A stretch of DNA of 35,018 nucleotides from Deltaproteobacteria bacterium (GCA_026991135.1 JALXCD010000152.1:1-35018); one strand, 5' to 3'; counted from the stretch's first letter, positions 7,901-17,500 are shown. Notes: a model not told the origin generated them from the letters alone. Translations and numbers: made by a program.

Positions 7901-8635
7901 ATGCCAGAATATCTTGAAAGCCTAGGACTAAGGTTTTTTGAGCTTACAAAGCACACCAGAAAGGAGCTTTTTGAAAGAAAAAGGGAGGCCATTTCCCCTT
8001 CACCTCCCTTTAAGGAATATAAGGGCGCAAAGGTGATCGAGCTTCCAGAGCCTCTTCTTTCAAAAGGGGATATCTGGAAGTGTCTTTCAAAAAGGCGCTC
8101 TGTACGAAAATATAAGGAAAGGCCCATTACGCCCTTTGAGGTTTCAAGCCTTCTTTGGGCATCCCAGGGGATTACTGCACGTCTTTCCCATTACCTTTTA
8201 AGAACAGCCCCTAGTGCCAGTGCCCTTTATCCCATTGAGACCTATCTTTTGATAAATTCCTGCGATGGTATTGAAAGCGGGATCTACCACTACCACGTGG
8301 TCTTCGGGCACCTTGAGGAGATAAAGACAGGCCCCTTTGGAAAGGAGCTTGGCGAGGCCTCCCTTGGTCAGCCCATGTGCTGGCAGGCCCCGGTGGTTTT
8401 CATCTTTTCGGCAGTTTTCAGGCGAACCATGTCAAAATACGGTTCAAGGGGCATGAGATATATCTTTTTGGACTGCGGGCACATCTGCCAGAACCTCCTT
8501 TTGGCAGCAACTGCCCTTGGCCTTGGCGGCTGCCCCATCGGGGCATTTCTGGATGATGAGGTAAATGCCCTCCTTGGCCTTGACGGGGTTGAAGAATCCG
8601 TAATCTACATGGCCTCAATAGGCGAGCCAAAGTAA
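7901..8635 (+). CDS. SagB/ThcOx-type nitroreductase-family flavoprotein
   Basis: FMN-dependent oxidoreductase of 244 residues. After an N-terminal segment that includes the linker KGAKVIELPEP, the nitroreductase domain begins at about residue 65 with KRRSVRKYKERPITPFEVSSLLWASQGIT, followed by RTAPSASALYPIETY. The last motifs are DCGHICQNLLLAATALGLGGCPIGAF and SVIYMASIGEPK. This order is that of the SagB/ThcOx subgroup, whose best-known members oxidise azolines in modified peptides. There is no precursor peptide, cyclodehydratase or YcaO gene nearby, so that role is not supported here; the many stand-alone SagB-type proteins have unknown substrates. The neighbours are nucleotide and RNA/DNA maintenance genes in a tight run. 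Confidence 0.85.
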   Translation: MPEYLESLGLRFFELTKHTRKELFERKREAISPSPPFKEYKGAKVIELPEPLLSKGDIWKCLSKRRSVRKYKERPITPFEVSSLLWASQGITARLSHYLLRTAPSASALYPIETYLLINSCDGIESGIYHYHVVFGHLEEIKTGPFGKELGEASLGQPMCWQAPVVFIFSAVFRRTMSKYGSRGMRYIFLDCGHICQNLLLAATALGLGGCPIGAFLDDEVNALLGLDGVEESVIYMASIGEPK

Positions 8636-8639
8636 TATT

Positions 8640-9311
8640 ATGGCTGAGGGCCATAGGCAAAGGCTAAGGGACAGGTTTTTAAGATACGGCCTTGATTCCT
8701 TTACAGACGAAGAGGTCATAGAGCTTCTCCTTGCCCTTGGAACCCCCAGAAAGGACTGCAAGACCCAGGCAAGGGCTGCCTACAAAAAGTTTGGCTCCCT
8801 TGCAAGGGTCCTTGAGGCCGATATCGACGAGCTAAAGACCATAAAGGGGATCGGCCCCAAAAATGCATTTGCCATAAAATTCATCCACCAGGTTGCAAGG
8901 AGATTTTTAAGGGAAAGGTTAAGAGAGCCGCGGGGTGTAAAATGTGCAAAGGATGTTGTTGACTATCTGTGTCACACCCTTTCTTTCAGGGATAGAGAGG
9001 TCTTTTGTGTGCTTTTTTTAAACTCCCGGAATCAGATCCTTGATATTGATGAGCTTTTTTCAGGGACTGCCAATGAGGCACCAGTCTATCCAAGGGAGGT
9101 AATGAGGCAGGCCCTTTTAAAAAACGCAACCTCTATCATACTTGCCCACAACCACCCTTCTGGTTCAAAAAGCCCTTCAAAGTCAGACATTGAGCTAACC
9201 AAAAGACTTAAAAAGGCAGGGGAGCTTTTAAATATAAAGGTCCTAGACCACATAATCATTTCAGGCCCTTCAAGCTATCTCAGCTTTGTGGAAGAAGGGC
9301 TTATCAAATAA
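8640..9311 (+). CDS. radC: RadC family JAB-domain protein
   Basis: A 223-residue protein of the RadC (DUF2466) family. The N-terminal half has a helix-hairpin-helix, LKTIKGIGPKNAFAIKFI (65-82), preceded by a UPF-type helical region. The C-terminal JAB/MPN-like metal-binding motif is LAHNHPSGSKSPSKSD, with H170, H172 and D183 as likely zinc ligands. The molecular role of RadC is unsettled; the old assignment to recombinational repair has been questioned in the literature. It begins four bases after the nitroreductase gene and ends two bases before tadA. Confidence 0.95.
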   Translation: MAEGHRQRLRDRFLRYGLDSFTDEEVIELLLALGTPRKDCKTQARAAYKKFGSLARVLEADIDELKTIKGIGPKNAFAIKFIHQVARRFLRERLREPRGVKCAKDVVDYLCHTLSFRDREVFCVLFLNSRNQILDIDELFSGTANEAPVYPREVMRQALLKNATSIILAHNHPSGSKSPSKSDIELTKRLKKAGELLNIKVLDHIIISGPSSYLSFVEEGLIK

Positions 9312-9313
9312 AG

Positions 9314-9796
9314 ATGGAAAAAAGGTCCTTTCCGCCCTTTGATGAAAGGCTCATCGAAAAACTTATGAAAGAGGCCCTAATTGAGGCAAAAAAAGCCCAG
9401 GATAAAGGGGAGGTTCCAGTTGGCGCAATCCTTGTGACTGATGAGGCCGAAATCATCTCAAGGGGCCATAACTGTCCAATTGCCCTTAATGATCCAACAG
9501 CCCATGCAGAGATTGTTGCCATTAGAAGGGCGGGTGAGGTCCTAAGGAATTATCGCCTTTTAAATACCTACCTTTTCGTAACCCTTGAGCCCTGCATCAT
9601 GTGTGCTGGCGCCCTAATCTGGGCAAGGGTAAGGGGACTTTTTTTCGGAGCCCATGACAAAAGGCAGGGCGCCTTTGGCTCTGTCATTGATGTAAATGAA
9701 ATTAAGGGTCTCAATCACAGGATCAAGGTCATGGGCGGAGTCCTGGAAGATGAGGCAGCAGGGATTTTGAGGGAATTTTTTTTAAAAAGGCGCTAA
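9314..9796 (+). CDS. tadA: tRNA-specific adenosine deaminase
   Basis: Converts A34 to inosine in the wobble position of tRNA-Arg(ACG). The 160-residue product has the cytidine-deaminase-fold zinc motif: PTAHAEI with H64 and catalytic E66, and EPCIMCAGA with C94 and C97. GALIWARV and FGAHDKRQGAFGS are typical of TadA rather than of guanine or cytosine deaminases. It is the last gene of the run beginning at 3717. I see no convincing terminator between it and the convergent permease gene. Confidence 0.95.
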   Translation: MEKRSFPPFDERLIEKLMKEALIEAKKAQDKGEVPVGAILVTDEAEIISRGHNCPIALNDPTAHAEIVAIRRAGEVLRNYRLLNTYLFVTLEPCIMCAGALIWARVRGLFFGAHDKRQGAFGSVIDVNEIKGLNHRIKVMGGVLEDEAAGILREFFLKRR

Positions 9797-9864
9797 TTCC
9801 TCTGTGCTCTTAGGAGTAATCTAAATTAGACCGTTTACGTTCTGCTTCATTGGAACAAGCGTGT

Positions 9865-10911
9865 TTATAAGGAAAAAGTGCTATACAACAGGAAATACAG
9901 CCCGACTGAAATAAAAAAGGCAATGTAGCCTAGAGCAAGAAACTTTACGGTAAACCTGGCTGAATCATGGGTATCGACATTTCTTATATAAATTTTGTAG
10001 GCTATTAGATTTGCCAGCGAGCCAAAAAGGCTTCCAAAGCCTCCTGCATTTACACCCCACAATAATGCCTGCCACTTGTGTGTAAAATTTGCAAACAGTA
10101 GTGCTGCCGGAACATTGCTCATAATCTGGCTTGCCAGGGCAGAAAAGATAAAAATATGCCCTGAATGGGCAATTTTAGAACGCAAAATCACACTGAGATT
10201 ATCAGCAATGCCAAAAAAGAAAAGGAAACTCAAAAGGAGAGCATAGTCAATGTTAAGGGTTTTTCGGTCAAAGATGATTACAAAAAGTATGACTACAACG
10301 GCACTTACGATAGGGATTATGCGAAAGACTGCCAGCAGCACCACAGCAAACAGGGCAACATATACATATGCCTTTTTATTTATTTTCAAGACTTGCCTAT
10401 TTCCCGACGATTTTTGAAGCCTGATGGTAAAGGAGGTGCTTATCAATAAAACTAGAAACATCAAAGAAAATGGGGCTATTGTCTTTATAAATTCACTTGG
10501 TGAAACATTATAGAACCAGTAGATGAAAAGGTTCTGGGGGTTGCCAATTGGGGTTAATGCCGACCCTGCATTTGCAGCCAGGGCCTCAAAAATTACGAGT
10601 AGGTCTTTCTTGTTTATGTTCAGCGACAACGTGAGGGGGACAATGACCAATAGGGAAATATCATTGGTTACTAGCATTGAAAGGAAAAAGGTTGCCAGTA
10701 TCAACTTTAAAGGTATGAGGCTTCCTTTCTCAATGTGATATGCGATTTTTAAAAAGGCTCTGTTTTTTAAAAGTCCATTTACTGTCAAAAATAAGACAAA
10801 GAGAAGAAATAAAACCTCAATTTCATCGATTGAGTATTTTGGAAACCGTTTTATGTAGATGGACGTGAGGATCAAGCCTACGCCAGAGGTAACCAGTAGC
10901 CATTCTTTCAA
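9865..10911 (-). CDS. ArsB/SLC13-type anion or Na+/H+ permease
   Basis: A strongly hydrophobic inner-membrane protein with roughly nine or ten predicted helices. NAGSALTPIGNPQN (near residue 113) is the re-entrant substrate-site motif of the ion-transporter superfamily that includes ArsB, CitM and NhaD; a second, weaker copy, GGFGSLFGSLANLIAY, lies in the C-terminal half. At 348 residues it is shorter than ArsB (about 430). The likely start is a TTG whose first residues already enter a membrane helix; no good Shine-Dalgarno is visible, and the frame stays open further upstream, so the true start is uncertain. It follows polX in the same direction. No arsR or arsC is nearby, so arsenite export should not be assumed. 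Confidence 0.75.
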   Translation of the reverse strand: MKEWLLVTSGVGLILTSIYIKRFPKYSIDEIEVLFLLFVLFLTVNGLLKNRAFLKIAYHIEKGSLIPLKLILATFFLSMLVTNDISLLVIVPLTLSLNINKKDLLVIFEALAANAGSALTPIGNPQNLFIYWFYNVSPSEFIKTIAPFSLMFLVLLISTSFTIRLQKSSGNRQVLKINKKAYVYVALFAVVLLAVFRIIPIVSAVVVILFVIIFDRKTLNIDYALLLSFLFFFGIADNLSVILRSKIAHSGHIFIFSALASQIMSNVPAALLFANFTHKWQALLWGVNAGGFGSLFGSLANLIAYKIYIRNVDTHDSARFTVKFLALGYIAFFISVGLYFLLYSTFSL

Positions 10912-10970
10912 GAAGAAATCAAAGAATGAGCTCGAACTTTCAAAAATATTCTGTTTATGAAGTTTGCGGC

Positions 10971-12683
10971 CTATTTCTTTAATACCTTTAAAAGCTCTTT
11001 TATACCAAGACAGTTAACGATATCCTTTTTCTCAAGCCAGCCTCGCCTTGCCTGATTGACCCCAAAGCGCATGTAAAGAAGATTGTCCCGGTTGTGGGCA
11101 TCTGTCCCCATGGTGACCCTTACTCCCATGTCCTTGGCAAGTTTTAGGTTGATGTCATTTAGGTCAAGTCTATCTGGCTGGGCATTTAGCTCAAGGAAAC
11201 ACCCTGTATCCCTTGCGCACCTTAGGATTTCCTCCATGTCGATTTCATAGGCCTCCCTTGAGCCAATAAGCCTTCCGGTTGGATGGGCAATGGTGTTGAC
11301 ATGGGGGTTTTCCATGGCCTTAATGATCCTTTTTGTCTGTTTCTTCTTGGAAAGCTTAAACTTGCTGTGGACGGCTGCCACCACAAAATCAAGCATCTTT
11401 AAGGCCTCATTGGATAGATCAAGGGAGCCATCTTCAAGGATATCCACCTCGATTCCCTTTAGGATATGGATGTCTTTAAATTTTTTCTGGATTTCGTCGA
11501 TCTCCTGGGCCTGGAGCAAGAGCCTTTCCTCATCAAGGCCCTTTATCATGGCAAGCCTTTTTGAGTGATCGGTTATTGCCACATATTCATAGCCAAGCTC
11601 CCTTGAAAAGGCCACCATCTCTTCTACGCTGTGCTTGCCATCACTCCATTTTGTATGGCAGTGAAGATCCCCTCTTATATCATTGATGGTAACAAGCTCT
11701 GGAAGCCTTCCTTCTCTTGCTGCTTCTATTTCGCCTCTATTTTCGCGAAGCTCCGGTGGTATGAAGGGAAGGTCAACGGCATTAAATACATCCTTTTCAT
11801 CCTTTCCGGATATCCTTTCGTCCCCTTTGAAGATGCCGTATTCATTTATTTTTAGGCCCTTTTTCTGGGCAATTGCCCTTATGGCTATGTTGTGGGCCTT
11901 TGAGCCTGTAAAATAGTGAAGGGCCGAGCCATAGCATTCTTCGTCCACTGCCCTTAAGTCCACCTGGATATCGCTTTCAAGGATTATGGTGGACCTTGTC
12001 TGGCCCTTTGAAATCACCTTTTTTATGCCAGGAAAGGTGACAAAGTAGTCGATCATGGCCTCTGGGTCTTCGGCAGTAACAAGGATATCCAAGTCTCCCA
12101 CAGTCTCTTTTTTTCTCCTGTAGCTTCCTGCTATCTCTGCCCTTTTTACAGAAGGCCCCTTTTTCAAAAAGGAAATGAGTTCCTCTCCAAAGGAGTTGGC
12201 ATAGGACCACTTGAACCTTCGTCCCTCCTTTTTGGCAAGGACCACGCCCTTTAAAATGGTCTCTTCAAGCTTTTTTCCAAAGCCCGGAAGCGAACGGATC
12301 TTCCCTTGGGAGGCCGCCTTTCTAAGTTCATCAATATTTGTGATTCCTAGCTTGTCATAAAGGGTCTTTATGCGTTTTGGCCCTAGCCCCTCTACCTTTA
12401 AAAGCTCTATAAGGCCCCTTGGAATCTCGGATTCAAGCTCCTCAAGCTTTGAAAGGGTACCTGTTTCTATTATTTCCCTAATCTTTTCAGAAAGGTCCTT
12501 TCCAATTCCAGGAAGACTTGTAAGGTCCTTGCCCTGTTCGATCATTTCGGAAAGGTCTCTTCCAAGGGATTCAATGGTCCTAGCTGCGTTTCTGTATGCC
12601 CGGACCCTAAAGGGGTTTTCCCCCTTTATCTCCAGAAGGTCTGCTATTTTGTAAAAAATATTGGCTACTTGCTGGTTGACCAT
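10971..12683 (-). CDS. polX: DNA polymerase/3'-5' exonuclease PolX
   Basis: Family X repair polymerase of 570 residues, the full length for bacterial PolX. The N-terminal 8-kDa-type helical domain contains ENPFRVRAYRNAARTIE, followed by helix-hairpin-helix motifs at SLPGIGKDLSEKI (56-68) and SLPGFGKKLEE (131-141). The nucleotidyltransferase core has GSYRRKKETVGDLDILV (187-202), which includes the metal-binding DLD. The C-terminal PHP domain begins at RGDLHCHTKWSDG with H341 and H343, continues with ITDHSKR (H373), and ends with MGTDAH; this domain provides exonuclease and AP-endonuclease activities in the family. It starts 57 bases downstream of the hdrC-hdrB stop and may be read through from the hdr operon. 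Confidence 0.95.
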   Translation of the reverse strand: MVNQQVANIFYKIADLLEIKGENPFRVRAYRNAARTIESLGRDLSEMIEQGKDLTSLPGIGKDLSEKIREIIETGTLSKLEELESEIPRGLIELLKVEGLGPKRIKTLYDKLGITNIDELRKAASQGKIRSLPGFGKKLEETILKGVVLAKKEGRRFKWSYANSFGEELISFLKKGPSVKRAEIAGSYRRKKETVGDLDILVTAEDPEAMIDYFVTFPGIKKVISKGQTRSTIILESDIQVDLRAVDEECYGSALHYFTGSKAHNIAIRAIAQKKGLKINEYGIFKGDERISGKDEKDVFNAVDLPFIPPELRENRGEIEAAREGRLPELVTINDIRGDLHCHTKWSDGKHSVEEMVAFSRELGYEYVAITDHSKRLAMIKGLDEERLLLQAQEIDEIQKKFKDIHILKGIEVDILEDGSLDLSNEALKMLDFVVAAVHSKFKLSKKKQTKRIIKAMENPHVNTIAHPTGRLIGSREAYEIDMEEILRCARDTGCFLELNAQPDRLDLNDINLKLAKDMGVRVTMGTDAHNRDNLLYMRFGVNQARRGWLEKKDIVNCLGIKELLKVLKK

Positions 12684-12740
12684 AATTCAAGATTAATGCC
12701 TTTGTTTAGCCATTTCAATCATAAAGATAGCTCGGATATG

Positions 12741-13895
12741 CTAGGAAATAATGAGTTCGGATATAATTTGTGGCAGAAAAAGGCAGGTTTTATTAATCAT
12801 TCCTTCTTCTTTAAGCTGTAAAAATTTGAGAAAACAGGTTGCACACACTGTGATGATTCCATCATATTGAATTTGTTTCAGTTGTAAAATCTTTAAACTG
12901 TCATATCCAGACATTAAATCCTTAAGGCCCATTCTTAAAAGGCTTCCTCCACAACAATTAGAGTTTTCTATTGGTACGGTCATATTATGAACGCAATTAA
13001 AAAGCTCTCCCATAAGTGATAGGATAGTTCTTTGATCATTTTCTTCTTTAAGACCGCATGGAATCTGAAATGTCTGACAGCCTGTTTTTCTTTTTTTCAA
13101 TTTAAGAGTGCCCTTTTTAAGATACTCTTTTATAAGTAAAGAGAGGTTTATTACCTCAAATTCTACTGGAAAGAACTTTTTATCCTCCTGGGGGCTAAAA
13201 AGTGACAGCCTGTTTTGACAATCATCTATCAATAGCCGTTGGAACTTGAATGTCTTAAAAAGGTCATAGACCCTATCTATCCAAAGGTTCGCTAGATCAG
13301 CCCTTCCTGCCATGATAAAGGGGTCAAAGGTTCCAAGGGGGATGCTCGGAATAGTCCAGCTTTCCTTGGCTTTGTGGAATATAAGGGCATAATCTGAAAG
13401 AACCTCGGGAGCCTCTTTTAAGATTTCAGGATCTACTAATAAAAAAACTTTTGAGTCTCTTTTATCAATTGGAATTTTCAGTACTTTTCCCGTCTTTTTT
13501 TTAATTATGGACTCGGCCTTTTTGATAAAACTGATGTAGTCACCTGGATAAATCGAAGAGGTATTACCAATGGCCTTCCATTTTTGTATGTGTTCTCTTA
13601 CTTCACTAGGAAGCATTTCTTCTGGTTGCAGGGATTTTAATATGTGAATTATGGAAGGTATTGGTATATCCATGGGACATACTGCCTGGCAGTTGCCACA
13701 CTGACAGCAGTACCATACCCACTTTGTGTTCAGAGGAACCTGGTTTTCTCCATCAATTATGAGTTGAATAAGTTTTGAGGGGTTCATATCCTCAAAGCCG
13801 GACACCGGACACACATTTGTGCAACTGTTGCAACCAAGACAGCTCTGAATCTGGCATCCTTCAATTTCTTTGTCTAAAAGTCTATTGAGTGTCAT
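12741..13895 (-). CDS. HdrC-HdrB-like fusion with a single CCG motif
   Basis: Cytoplasmic iron-sulfur protein of the heterodisulfide-reductase type, 384 residues from the ATG at 13895, which lies four bases after the mvhD stop. A longer reading from 14009 would overlap mvhD by 110 bases and is unlikely. The HdrC part has two [4Fe-4S] motifs, C19-C22-C25-C29 (CLGCNSCTNVCP) and C63-C66-C69-C73. The C-terminal part has one full CCG motif with family spacing: C280, then C314-C315 after 33 residues, then C351/C354 after 35 residues. Real HdrB and HdrD carry two CCG motifs, which hold two noncubane clusters; the region about 130-270, where the first would be, has no matching cysteine pattern. The protein would receive electrons from HdrA but could hold at most one noncubane cluster, so its acceptor may differ from a classical disulfide. 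Confidence 0.8.
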   Translation of the reverse strand: MTLNRLLDKEIEGCQIQSCLGCNSCTNVCPVSGFEDMNPSKLIQLIIDGENQVPLNTKWVWYCCQCGNCQAVCPMDIPIPSIIHILKSLQPEEMLPSEVREHIQKWKAIGNTSSIYPGDYISFIKKAESIIKKKTGKVLKIPIDKRDSKVFLLVDPEILKEAPEVLSDYALIFHKAKESWTIPSIPLGTFDPFIMAGRADLANLWIDRVYDLFKTFKFQRLLIDDCQNRLSLFSPQEDKKFFPVEFEVINLSLLIKEYLKKGTLKLKKRKTGCQTFQIPCGLKEENDQRTILSLMGELFNCVHNMTVPIENSNCCGGSLLRMGLKDLMSGYDSLKILQLKQIQYDGIITVCATCFLKFLQLKEEGMINKTCLFLPQIISELIIS

Positions 13896-13899
13896 TTGA

Positions 13900-14541
13900 T
13901 TAATGTTTTCCTGGCACCCTTCTTGTATAAATGAGTATTTTCCCCTTTGACGGGACAAGCTTTGCCTCAAAACCTTCATTGAGATAACGTGAAATGGCAG
14001 AATGGGCACTTAAATTGTCCTCATAAATGTTCCCATCCCAGAAGTAGTCCTTGCCATTTGTGCTGTAAATGAAACTGATCTTTCTGGCATCGTAAACTGG
14101 AGGGATATGAGAAAAAGGGCCTTTTACCGAATATGTATTGGGACCGAGCTTTTTTAGGAACTGTGTCATTTCCTGAACAGCATTGGCAAATTGCTCTCCT
14201 TCTGCAGCAGAAACCCATTTTATTGAAAAACGTCTTGGGTCTATCCCCATATCAAAAAGTGTTTCTTCAATTACCTCTTTTCTCTTAAGTGCAAGTTCAT
14301 TTCCTTCCCCGTAATGGCATTGCCCGAGATGACAGCCAAAGATCATTACGCCATCAAGGCCCGAAAGAAGAGAATTCACTACCCAGTTTGGATGAACCAT
14401 TCCAGAACAAACAACCTCTATTGCCCGGATTGTAGGTGGATATTGTATCCTTTGTATTCCAGAAAGGTCTGCTGCACTATAACCGCACCATTTGCATAAA
14501 AAACAAAGAATTTTTGGTGAAAAGCCCCCCTTTTTTTTCAT
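13900..14541 (-). CDS. mvhD: MvhD/FrhD-like [2Fe-2S] electron-transfer protein with C-terminal extension
   Basis: Electron-transfer subunit linking a hydrogenase or formate dehydrogenase to HdrA. The conserved core, residues 1-135, has FLCKWCGYSAADLSG (C13, C16, C19), VVCSGMVHP (C45), and FGCHLGQCHYGEGN (C70, C75), all typical of MvhD. The protein is 213 residues, whereas MvhD is usually about 140; residues 140-213 form an extra segment (starting near GPFSHIPPVYDAR) with no cysteines and an alternating beta/alpha look that I do not recognise. The coding sequence begins with eight A followed by six G directly after the ATG, a homopolymer tract prone to slippage. It lies between hdrA (8-base gap) and the hdrC-hdrB fusion. 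No MvhA/MvhG partner is present. Confidence 0.88.
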   Translation of the reverse strand: MKKKGGFSPKILCFLCKWCGYSAADLSGIQRIQYPPTIRAIEVVCSGMVHPNWVVNSLLSGLDGVMIFGCHLGQCHYGEGNELALKRKEVIEETLFDMGIDPRRFSIKWVSAAEGEQFANAVQEMTQFLKKLGPNTYSVKGPFSHIPPVYDARKISFIYSTNGKDYFWDGNIYEDNLSAHSAISRYLNEGFEAKLVPSKGKILIYTRRVPGKH

Positions 14542-14549
14542 TTTTATAT

Positions 14550-17500
14550 TTATGACCTCAAAATAGCTTTTATTTGCGCCTCCACTTCTTGAGGCATAAA
14601 ACCAGGAATGCCTACAGCATATTTTGGGCAGACGGCCTCACAGGCCCCGCATCCATTACAAATGGAATCATCAATTTCAGCCATCTGTTTTGTCTCTCCT
14701 CTAAAAATAAATTCACAAAGGGAGATGGCCTTCTCCTTACATACCTCAAGGCAAAGACCACAACCATCACACATATGAGCAACTATTTTGGCGGTATTTC
14801 TGTCAGGAACAATCCTGTCTTGGGAAAGAAAGGCTATGGCCTTTGAGGCAGCAGCAGCAGCCTGACTTGTGGATTCTTCCACCTCCTTTGGATAATGAGC
14901 AAGGCCTGCCATGAAAAAACCATCCCTTCTAAGTTCGCAAGGCCTTAGCTTTGGGTGAAGTTCCTGGAAAAAACCATCCTGTCCCAGGGGCAACTTAAAG
15001 ATGGCAGAAAGTTTTTGGTTGTTTTCCATGTCAGGTTCAATGGCTGTAGCAAGTATGATGAAATCTGGATGTAAAACCACCTCTGAATCAAGAAGGATAT
15101 TTACAAAACGAAGTCTCAGCCGCCTTATGGGTTTGAGATTTTCATTAATATCAGTAAAAATTTCTGGTCTTGGAGGATTGTCACCATTAAATCTGAGGGC
15201 CTTTATTCCCATCTGCCTTGCCTTTCTAAAATATTCATCCCTTTGACCATAGGTCCTCATGTGTTTGTAAACTATATAGATTTCAAGTTCAGGGAGATGC
15301 TTTTTTAGATGAACAGCCCTCGTGACCGCATGAGTGCAACAGACCCTGCTACAGTAGGGACGTTCTTTGTTGCATGACTCAACACATTGTAGAAAAACTA
15401 CAGTCTTGGCACTCCTCAGCCTTTCAGTTCCCGATGCCATTAGCATTCGATCAAAATCCTGATGGGTCAATATCCCTGGATGTTCCCTGTAATGAAAACC
15501 ACTTGGCTTGGCCTCCCTTGCCCCTGTGGCAAGTATTAATGCGCCATGGTTGATTTGTTCATAAGAAGACAATTTTTTTGTCTTTAAATAAGATGTTAGA
15601 TTTCCAGTTATTCCTTGGAGCCTTTCAATGGATGAATTCAGATAGATGGAAATAAGAGGATTATTTCGTATCCTTTTTTCAAGATTATTTAATAGATTTT
15701 TTACACTAATACCCCTCCAGGTCTCTAAAAGTGATCTTGCATTCCCTCCAAGCGCTCCTTCTTTTTCCACAAGATGGACCTTGATGCCAGACTCCGCAAT
15801 TATTGAAGCAGCAGTCATTCCGCTGATACCACCTCCTAATACCAGCACTGCTCTTGTTACTGGATATTCCCTTTTCTTAAAAGGACTCAATTGTAATGCC
15901 TTATGTATGGCCATTGATATTTGATCCTTTGCCCTTTCAAATGCCCCATTTTTGTCATTTTGATGGACCCAAGCGGATTGTTCTCTGATATTCGCAATTA
16001 CTAGCATGGAAGGGTCAAGGCCTGCCTTTTCAAGGGCCTTTCGGAATATAATTTCATGGGACCTTGGACTGCAGGCACTGATCACTATTCGATTGAGACT
16101 GTGGTCCTTTATGGCCTGTGAAATGGCCTTTACCCCATCTGGTGCACATGAAAAAGGTAGGGTTGAACAAAAGACCACTTCCTTTTGGGCATGTGAAAAA
16201 TGGTCTAACAGTTGTTTGGTATCTATGATGTCAGAGATGTTTTGGCCACAGCGGCAGATAAAAAGACCAATTCTGGCAGGAAAAATCGGAATTTTTTGAG
16301 ATTTTTTGTCAGTATCTGTATTAAATTTTGGGGATTTTAGGGCTTTTAAATCACTAAGCCCCCTTCTAAAAAAAGCTGCCGCAGCAGACCCTTCTATTAC
16401 TGCGCCCGTTATGGATTTGGGGCCATTAAAATTACCACAAGCGAAAAGCCTAGATCTTGATGTCTTTTCCACTTCTGGAAATATTGATTTGTTAAAACCA
16501 AATTCATCAGTTTCAATGCCAAACTGCCAGGAAAGCCTTTCGATCTCCTTATCAATAAATAGCCCTGTGGATAGCACCACCATATCATAGGCGGCTAAGG
16601 TTTTATCCTTTGTTTGTGTTGAAAAGAATTTTATGGCAATTTTGTCATCCTCTGAAAGACAGACACCAAAGGGACGTGAATTGACAAAATTTACTCCTTT
16701 TTCGTGGGCTTGAATAAAATATCTTTCAGCACCCTTTTGATAGGTCCTTATATCAATATAATAGATATCTGCTTTTAATTCTCTTCCTAGTATATGTTTT
16801 GCTGTTATTGCCTGCTTGATGGCAGCACTACAGCAGATCCCTGAACAATATGGCCTTTTCACAATGTTTGTCTGTCTGGAGCCAATGCACTGTATCCATG
16901 CTATACTTTCGGGTTCCCTGCCATCTGAAGGTCTTTTAATTTTTCCCTTGGTAATACCCGCTGGATTTAGAAGATTTTCAAATTCAATATTGGTAACCAC
17001 ATTTTTTAAGATGCCATACCCAAATCTCGAAAGCTCTTTTGGAATATAAGGAGTGAGACCTTGAGCTAGGACAACTCCAGAGCATTCGATTTCCATCTCT
17101 TTTGGGTTTTGATCAAGATTAATGGCCCCCTTTGGGCAGACCCTTTCGCAGATTCGGCATGAACCTTCTTTGACAAACAGGCATTCGTTTTCATCAATTA
17201 CATATCCCCTAGGAATGCCGTTATTGGAAGGAAGGTAAATAGCACTTCTAGTTTTGTCATGAAATGGAGACAGTGTAACATAAACGGGACATTTTTTTTC
17301 GCATAGACCGCAGCTTACACATCGCGCTGGGTCAACATATCTGGGTTTTTGTCTGATTCTAATATGGAAGTTTTCCTCTCCTTGAGAGCATTCTATGACT
17401 TGAGCCTTTGTAATTATCTCAATATTTTTGCTAAGGCTCAACTGAGCCAGGGTGGGAGACATGATTCATGTAGGACAATCTCCTGTGGGGAAAATCCTCC

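Noticed and set aside
9797-9864. Bidirectional terminator between tadA and the permease
   Set aside because: Only the short symmetry TCTAAATTAGA is present, with no stable stem and no T tract.
13896-14009. HdrC-HdrB fusion starting at 14009 with 38 more residues
   Set aside because: It would overlap mvhD by 110 bases in another frame, and the ATG at 13895, four bases after the mvhD stop, starts right before the first cluster motif.
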